Source of the DNA: an uncultured Clostridia bacterium
GTDB lineage: Bacteria; Bacillota; Clostridia; Oscillospirales; Acutalibacteraceae
Assembly: GCA_945224895.1 (NCBI GenBank)
Contig: CALYNW010000030.1
Coordinates: 1 to 8,353, forward strand
Length of the DNA stretch: 8,353 nucleotides
Reading direction: 5' to 3'
Numbering within the stretch: the first letter of the stretch is position 1; the number at the start of each line of letters is the position of its first letter. Below are positions 5,097 through 8,353 of the stretch, one piece after another. Made by a program: the position numbers and the translations under genes. The notes under the pieces are model-generated. The model ran no database searches. It saw only the letters and a list, made by a program, of their open reading frames with translations, and was not told the DNA's origin.

Positions 5097-7159
5097 TAAT
5101 TATTCATAAGCCTTGCTACTATTACCGACATATCGTCACGGTGGCGTTCATCGGAATTTTTCACGGCAAAGTCAAGTATTGCCTTTGCCTTATCGTTTGG
5201 ATTGTCGCTGTCGTCATATCTCAAAAACTGCTCAAGCCATTCTCCGCCTATATCGGTTATACCGTCTGACATCATAATTATTTCGTCACCCACGGCAAGA
5301 ACGGTTGTCCGCTTTGCAAACTCAATACCTCTGAGTATTCCTGCCGGCATAGATGAAAGCTCGCATTTTGTAAGGCTGTTTCGTTTCATAATGTATGACG
5401 CAGGGGCTCCCGCCTTAAAAAATTCGCATTTTCCCGTAAACAGGTCGATGCTGGCGCAGTCAAGGGTGGCAAGGCTTTCTTCACTGCTTTTTACAAGCAG
5501 AGCACTGTTTACAACCTTTAAAGAGGAGTCAAAGCCAAAGCCTGCGCTTAATAGCTTTGACAGCAGTCCTGCACCCATTGCTCCGTCCAGGGCGGCTCTG
5601 CTTCCCTTACCCATACCGTCGCTGATAATCAGTATCATATGCCCACGTGAATCGTTAATAGTCTTTATGGTATCTCCGCACAGATTTCCCTCGGCACAGT
5701 ATTGTGCAAAGCCGATACTCATTTTATAATTTGCCTTTTCAATCATCGAAAGCATTTGTCCTGCCGAAGAAACACTTATTCTGCCTCTTTCAAATTCACG
5801 CTTGCATATTTTTGAAATTTCATTTTTTATTCGGGGATTGTCAAGCCCTTTTGTTTCCTTAGGGGCAAGAATCTCAATTCTCAGCCTATCAAACCTATCC
5901 GCAACAACCGAAATATTTTCGGGATAAATCTCGTACTCGCCAAGCATACGTCTTATTCTGCCTGCCGATTTAAAATCAAAGCTTTCTGCCTCGTCAAATT
6001 CAAAGGCAAGGTCCTCCAGCATATCGGATATGGAGAAAAATTGGTCTGCCGCCACCATTCTAAGCTCGCCTTCCATAGGCTCTCCCCTGCCGAGCATATT
6101 TATTTTTTCTCTGACATCTCTGACACTTTCACTAACCTGTGCAAGCGCAGATGACGCAAATCGAAGCCTTACAACAAGGCTTTGGCGCAGGCTTCCCTCC
6201 GGTGCAATATCAGCACCGTTTTCCCATATTTGCGACATTTTTTCCGTTACTGCCTCTGGCAGCAGAGTTAATATAACAGACGCAACAAGGCTTTCAATAA
6301 CACAGCAGACGGAAAATCCGCCCATATTTGCCGCCACAGCAAAAAATGCCATTGACAGCGTAAAGCTAAAACCAATACCAAGGCTTGAAAAATTGGTAAA
6401 CAGACTGCTGACCAAAGCGGAAAAAGCATATGCTCCCAGAAGAAACAGGCTGTTTTCCCTGCTTATGCCAAGGGAAAAGCCAAGACATAGAGAAACAATC
6501 ATACCCCATCTCTGAGAGCCGAAGCGGACAGATGATAAAATAATTAAAGCCGCTAATATTCTTGCGGGAGAAACGCCCTTTATCTCAATAAAGGACAGCC
6601 CCGATAACAAAAGCGATGCAGAAACCATAACGCAGGTTAAATCAGTAACAGGCAGAGCCTTGAATTTCAAACGCTTAATACTGCAATTTACCGCCCTGAA
6701 GAAAAAGAAGCTTCCGCCCATAGCAAGTATGGCTTCTCCGAGAGTAAGCGCATACTCTCCTGCACCTGCGCCGTTTTTAATATCCATAACAAATCCCGTG
6801 GAAAGCACAGAGAGAAAGGAAATAATCATAGGCAAAAGGGCTTCCTTTTTACCCTTAAACATATTCAGCGCAAATGTTCCCAAGGCTGAAATTAAAACTG
6901 CGCTGAAATATCTTATTCCGTTTTCTGGAGAACAGAAAATTATGTATCCCAGCCCTGCCCCTACGGCAGAAAACAAAAAGTTCTTTCTGCTTGAAACGGT
7001 TATAAGAGAAATAGCAAAGGGACAGCACCCGCCGATTACCGACGAAAAGCTCATGGCAAAGGATACTGCCAACCATAATATCCGCTGTATCCATACATTT
7101 ATTTGACTGTCATTTTTTACATTTTTTCTTTTGGTTTTAATTTTTTCCGATATTTTCAT
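5096..7159 (-). CDS. spoIIE: Stage II sporulation protein E (membrane PP2C phosphatase)
   Basis: SpoIIE dephosphorylates the anti-anti-sigma factor SpoIIAA, freeing sigma-F in the forespore, and takes part in polar septation with FtsZ. 687 residues from the ATG at 7159. Residues about 22-302 form roughly ten hydrophobic segments. A soluble linker spans about 305-480, and the C-terminal PP2C/SpoIIE domain spans about 482-687. Metal-binding aspartates are visible in ISDGMGKG (D514), MMSDGITD (D632) and RDDMSVIVA (D675-D676), so catalysis should be intact. Bacillus SpoIIE is 827 residues; the shortfall lies mostly in the linker. A GTG at 7168 also opens the frame, but GGGAC abuts it; for the ATG, GGGA (7173-7170) stands 10 nt upstream, so the ATG is preferred. 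It converges on the radical SAM gene and diverges from the ylbJ-like gene. Confidence 0.93.
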   Translation of the reverse strand: MKISEKIKTKRKNVKNDSQINVWIQRILWLAVSFAMSFSSVIGGCCPFAISLITVSSRKNFLFSAVGAGLGYIIFCSPENGIRYFSAVLISALGTFALNMFKGKKEALLPMIISFLSVLSTGFVMDIKNGAGAGEYALTLGEAILAMGGSFFFFRAVNCSIKRLKFKALPVTDLTCVMVSASLLLSGLSFIEIKGVSPARILAALIILSSVRFGSQRWGMIVSLCLGFSLGISRENSLFLLGAYAFSALVSSLFTNFSSLGIGFSFTLSMAFFAVAANMGGFSVCCVIESLVASVILTLLPEAVTEKMSQIWENGADIAPEGSLRQSLVVRLRFASSALAQVSESVRDVREKINMLGRGEPMEGELRMVAADQFFSISDMLEDLAFEFDEAESFDFKSAGRIRRMLGEYEIYPENISVVADRFDRLRIEILAPKETKGLDNPRIKNEISKICKREFERGRISVSSAGQMLSMIEKANYKMSIGFAQYCAEGNLCGDTIKTINDSRGHMILIISDGMGKGSRAALDGAMGAGLLSKLLSAGFGFDSSLKVVNSALLVKSSEESLATLDCASIDLFTGKCEFFKAGAPASYIMKRNSLTKCELSSMPAGILRGIEFAKRTTVLAVGDEIIMMSDGITDIGGEWLEQFLRYDDSDNPNDKAKAILDFAVKNSDERHRDDMSVIVARLMNN

Positions 7160-7179
7160 TATATACACGTCCCGAGTGT

Positions 7180-7212
7180 ATTATATATGTACGGTAATGA
7201 AAAAAATGTAAA
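7180..7212 (-). promoter_or_regulatory. Candidate spoIIE promoter with 21-bp spacer
   Basis: Read on the minus strand: TTTACA (7212-7207, five of six to TTGACA), 21 nt, then a perfect TATAAT (7185-7180). No acceptable -35 exists at 16-19 nt. A 21-22 bp spacer is the hallmark of the Bacillus spoIIE and spoIIG promoters, which sigma-A uses only with phosphorylated Spo0A. I could not find a TGTCGAA-like 0A box nearby, so the Spo0A link is inference. The start would fall near 7173, leaving a leader of only about 14 nt before the ATG at 7159. Confidence 0.45.
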
Positions 7213-7231
7213 ATAAAATCACAGTAAAATA

Positions 7232-7258
7232 ATATCAATAAATATATTTTCATATACT
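7232..7258 (+). promoter_or_regulatory. Candidate sigma-E-like promoter for the ylbJ-like gene
   Basis: ATA at 7232-7234, a 16-nt spacer, then CATATACT at 7251-7258, which matches the sigma-E form ATA-N16-18-CATACANT except for one base. It would start near 7265 with a leader of about 38 nt. ylbJ belongs to the sigma-E regulon in Bacillus subtilis, which makes the match sensible. The spacer is very AT-rich, so chance matches are easy; TATAAA at 7260-7265 has no good -35 partner. Confidence 0.38.
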
Positions 7259-7302
7259 TTATAAAATACATAAATTATTTGTGAGTTAGGGATATGAAAT
7301 AA

Positions 7303-8331
7303 ATGAAAATCAAAGACTGCTTTCTTCTAATATTTCTCCTGCTGTTTGCAGGAGTATTAATATTTTTTTCCGCCGATGCAAAGCAGGGAGCACTTAACGG
7401 ACTGATTCTCGCTCAAAGCACTATTATACCAAGCCTTACGCCTTTGCTTATAATCTTTTTACTAATAATGAAAACCGGAGCAAAGGACGTTTTATCCAAA
7501 TGCTTCGGTTTTATTTCTCACTGTGTTTTCAACCTGCCGTACGTTACATTCCCTGCCGTATTTTTAGGGCTTTTAGGAGGTTATCCAACAGGAGCATTAC
7601 TCACAAAGGAATTACTTGAAAGCGGTGAAATTGACCAAGTGCAGGCAAAAAGAATGCTCCGCTTTAATTTCTGCGGCGGAGCAGGCTTTATTATTACGGC
7701 TGTTGGAACTGCCGTTATGCAAAATACTAAGGCAGGAATTATACTTTTTATTTCAAATGCTCTTTCCTCTGTAATTATTGGCTTCGCCCTTTCCTTTACA
7801 CAAAAAAGAACAGGTGAAAAATTCTACTCCTTTACTCAAAAGGAGAATTTCGGAGACGCTCTTTCAGACGCAACAGCCTCGGCGGTAGGCTCTGTTTTGA
7901 ACATAACGGCTTTCATAATTCTGTTTTCCGCAATTTCACAGATTATTACTGTTGACAGTCGCTTTATGCCTTTAATTGAAATTACAAACGGAGTCTGCTC
8001 AAAAAACAATTTTTCTCTGCCTGAAACAAGCGCCTACCTTGCCTTCGGCGGTCTTTGTATACACTTTCAGCTTTTGGGAATTATCAAAAAGGTTGGTATG
8101 AGGCTATGGGATTTTTTTATTTTCAGAATTATCGGTGCCGTGATTTCATATATCATTTGCAAAATAATTCTGAAAATTATTCCCGTAGAGCTTGCCGTAT
8201 TCGCAAACAGTGCCGTACCTGTAGAGCTTTCAAGCGTAAATATTGCCCTGTCTGTAATTATGATTTTAGGCTGTTTTGTAATTATACTTGATATTAACTC
8301 AAAAAGAGGCAGACATTATTCAAATTATTGA
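7303..8331 (+). CDS. ylbJ: YlbJ-like sporulation integral membrane protein
   Basis: 342-residue polytopic membrane protein with about eight hydrophobic segments (roughly 5-24, 33-56, 67-92, 122-139, 143-165, 194-216, 266-292, 309-330). It resembles the YlbJ family, which has the Gate/nucleoside-recognition-type fold. Matching landmarks are IIPSLTPLLII (41-51), GGYPTGA (92-98) followed by a TKELLESGEI helix, FNFCGGAGFI (121-130), EITNG (226-230) and FGGLCIHFQ (248-256). YlbJ is needed for normal sporulation in Bacillus subtilis and is made in the mother cell; its substrate is not established. At 342 residues it is shorter than the roughly 400 of Bacillus YlbJ. AGGGA (7288-7292) stands 10 nt before the ATG. 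The frame ends in tandem stops, TGA then TAA. Divergent from spoIIE, which supports a sporulation role. Clostridia can carry paralogues, so orthology to ylbJ itself is likely but not certain. Confidence 0.75.
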   Translation: MKIKDCFLLIFLLLFAGVLIFFSADAKQGALNGLILAQSTIIPSLTPLLIIFLLIMKTGAKDVLSKCFGFISHCVFNLPYVTFPAVFLGLLGGYPTGALLTKELLESGEIDQVQAKRMLRFNFCGGAGFIITAVGTAVMQNTKAGIILFISNALSSVIIGFALSFTQKRTGEKFYSFTQKENFGDALSDATASAVGSVLNITAFIILFSAISQIITVDSRFMPLIEITNGVCSKNNFSLPETSAYLAFGGLCIHFQLLGIIKKVGMRLWDFFIFRIIGAVISYIICKIILKIIPVELAVFANSAVPVELSSVNIALSVIMILGCFVIILDINSKRGRHYSNY

Positions 8332-8353
8332 TAAACCGTTAAAAGTATAAATT

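Noticed and set aside
5202..6515. Two plus-strand open frames (5202-5729 and 6030-6515) opposite spoIIE
   Set aside because: They are low-complexity Ser/Pro-rich shadows of the SpoIIE phosphatase and membrane coding sequence, with no supporting start signals.
8332..8353. Terminator or new gene after the ylbJ-like gene
   Set aside because: Only 22 bases remain and they show no hairpin, start codon with ribosome site, or other signal.

Overview
The window looks like a chromosomal segment of an anaerobic, spore-forming, low-GC Gram-positive bacterium (class Clostridia). The evidence is an ArgS preceded by a DUF1934/YwiB-like gene as in Bacillus, a recognisable SpoIIE, a YlbJ-like sporulation membrane protein, a radical SAM enzyme with extra cysteines, AGGAG-type ribosome binding sites and very AT-rich spacers. 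No insertion sequence, phage gene, tRNA, rRNA or CRISPR array is visible. Genus cannot be read from the sequence.

Layout. (1) 2-193, minus: a 63-residue single-pass membrane protein of unknown function with a near-consensus promoter. (2) 194-426: a divergent control region with two back-to-back promoters, an AT-only dyad between them, and a leader of about 80 nt for the next operon. (3) 427-5051, plus: a tight four-gene unit of ddl (D-Ala-D-Ala ligase), a DUF1934 gene, argS and a radical SAM gene. The gaps are 17, 4 and 11 bp and two ribosome binding sites overlap the preceding stop codon. (4) 5058-5096: a 16-bp perfect hairpin that can terminate transcription in both directions and reaches the spoIIE stop codon. 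(5) 5096-7159, minus: spoIIE. (6) 7160-7302: a divergent AT-rich control region. (7) 7303-8331, plus: a ylbJ-like gene. The last 22 bases hold nothing recognisable.

How they fit. The left operon is housekeeping: a peptidoglycan precursor enzyme, a small beta-barrel-type protein, a tRNA synthetase and an uncharacterised radical SAM enzyme. The right half is a head-to-head pair of sporulation genes. SpoIIE is the phosphatase that leads to sigma-F activation in the forespore; YlbJ in Bacillus belongs to the mother-cell sigma-E programme. The spacer between them fits this on sequence grounds. Toward spoIIE there is a TTTACA/TATAAT pair 21 bp apart, the unusual wide spacing reported for Bacillus Spo0A-activated spoIIE and spoIIG promoters. 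Toward ylbJ there is a sigma-E-like ATA-N16-CATATACT.

No clearly new multi-gene system is present. The least explained items are the radical SAM protein, the small membrane protein with its strong and possibly operator-controlled promoter, and the shortened SpoIIE.
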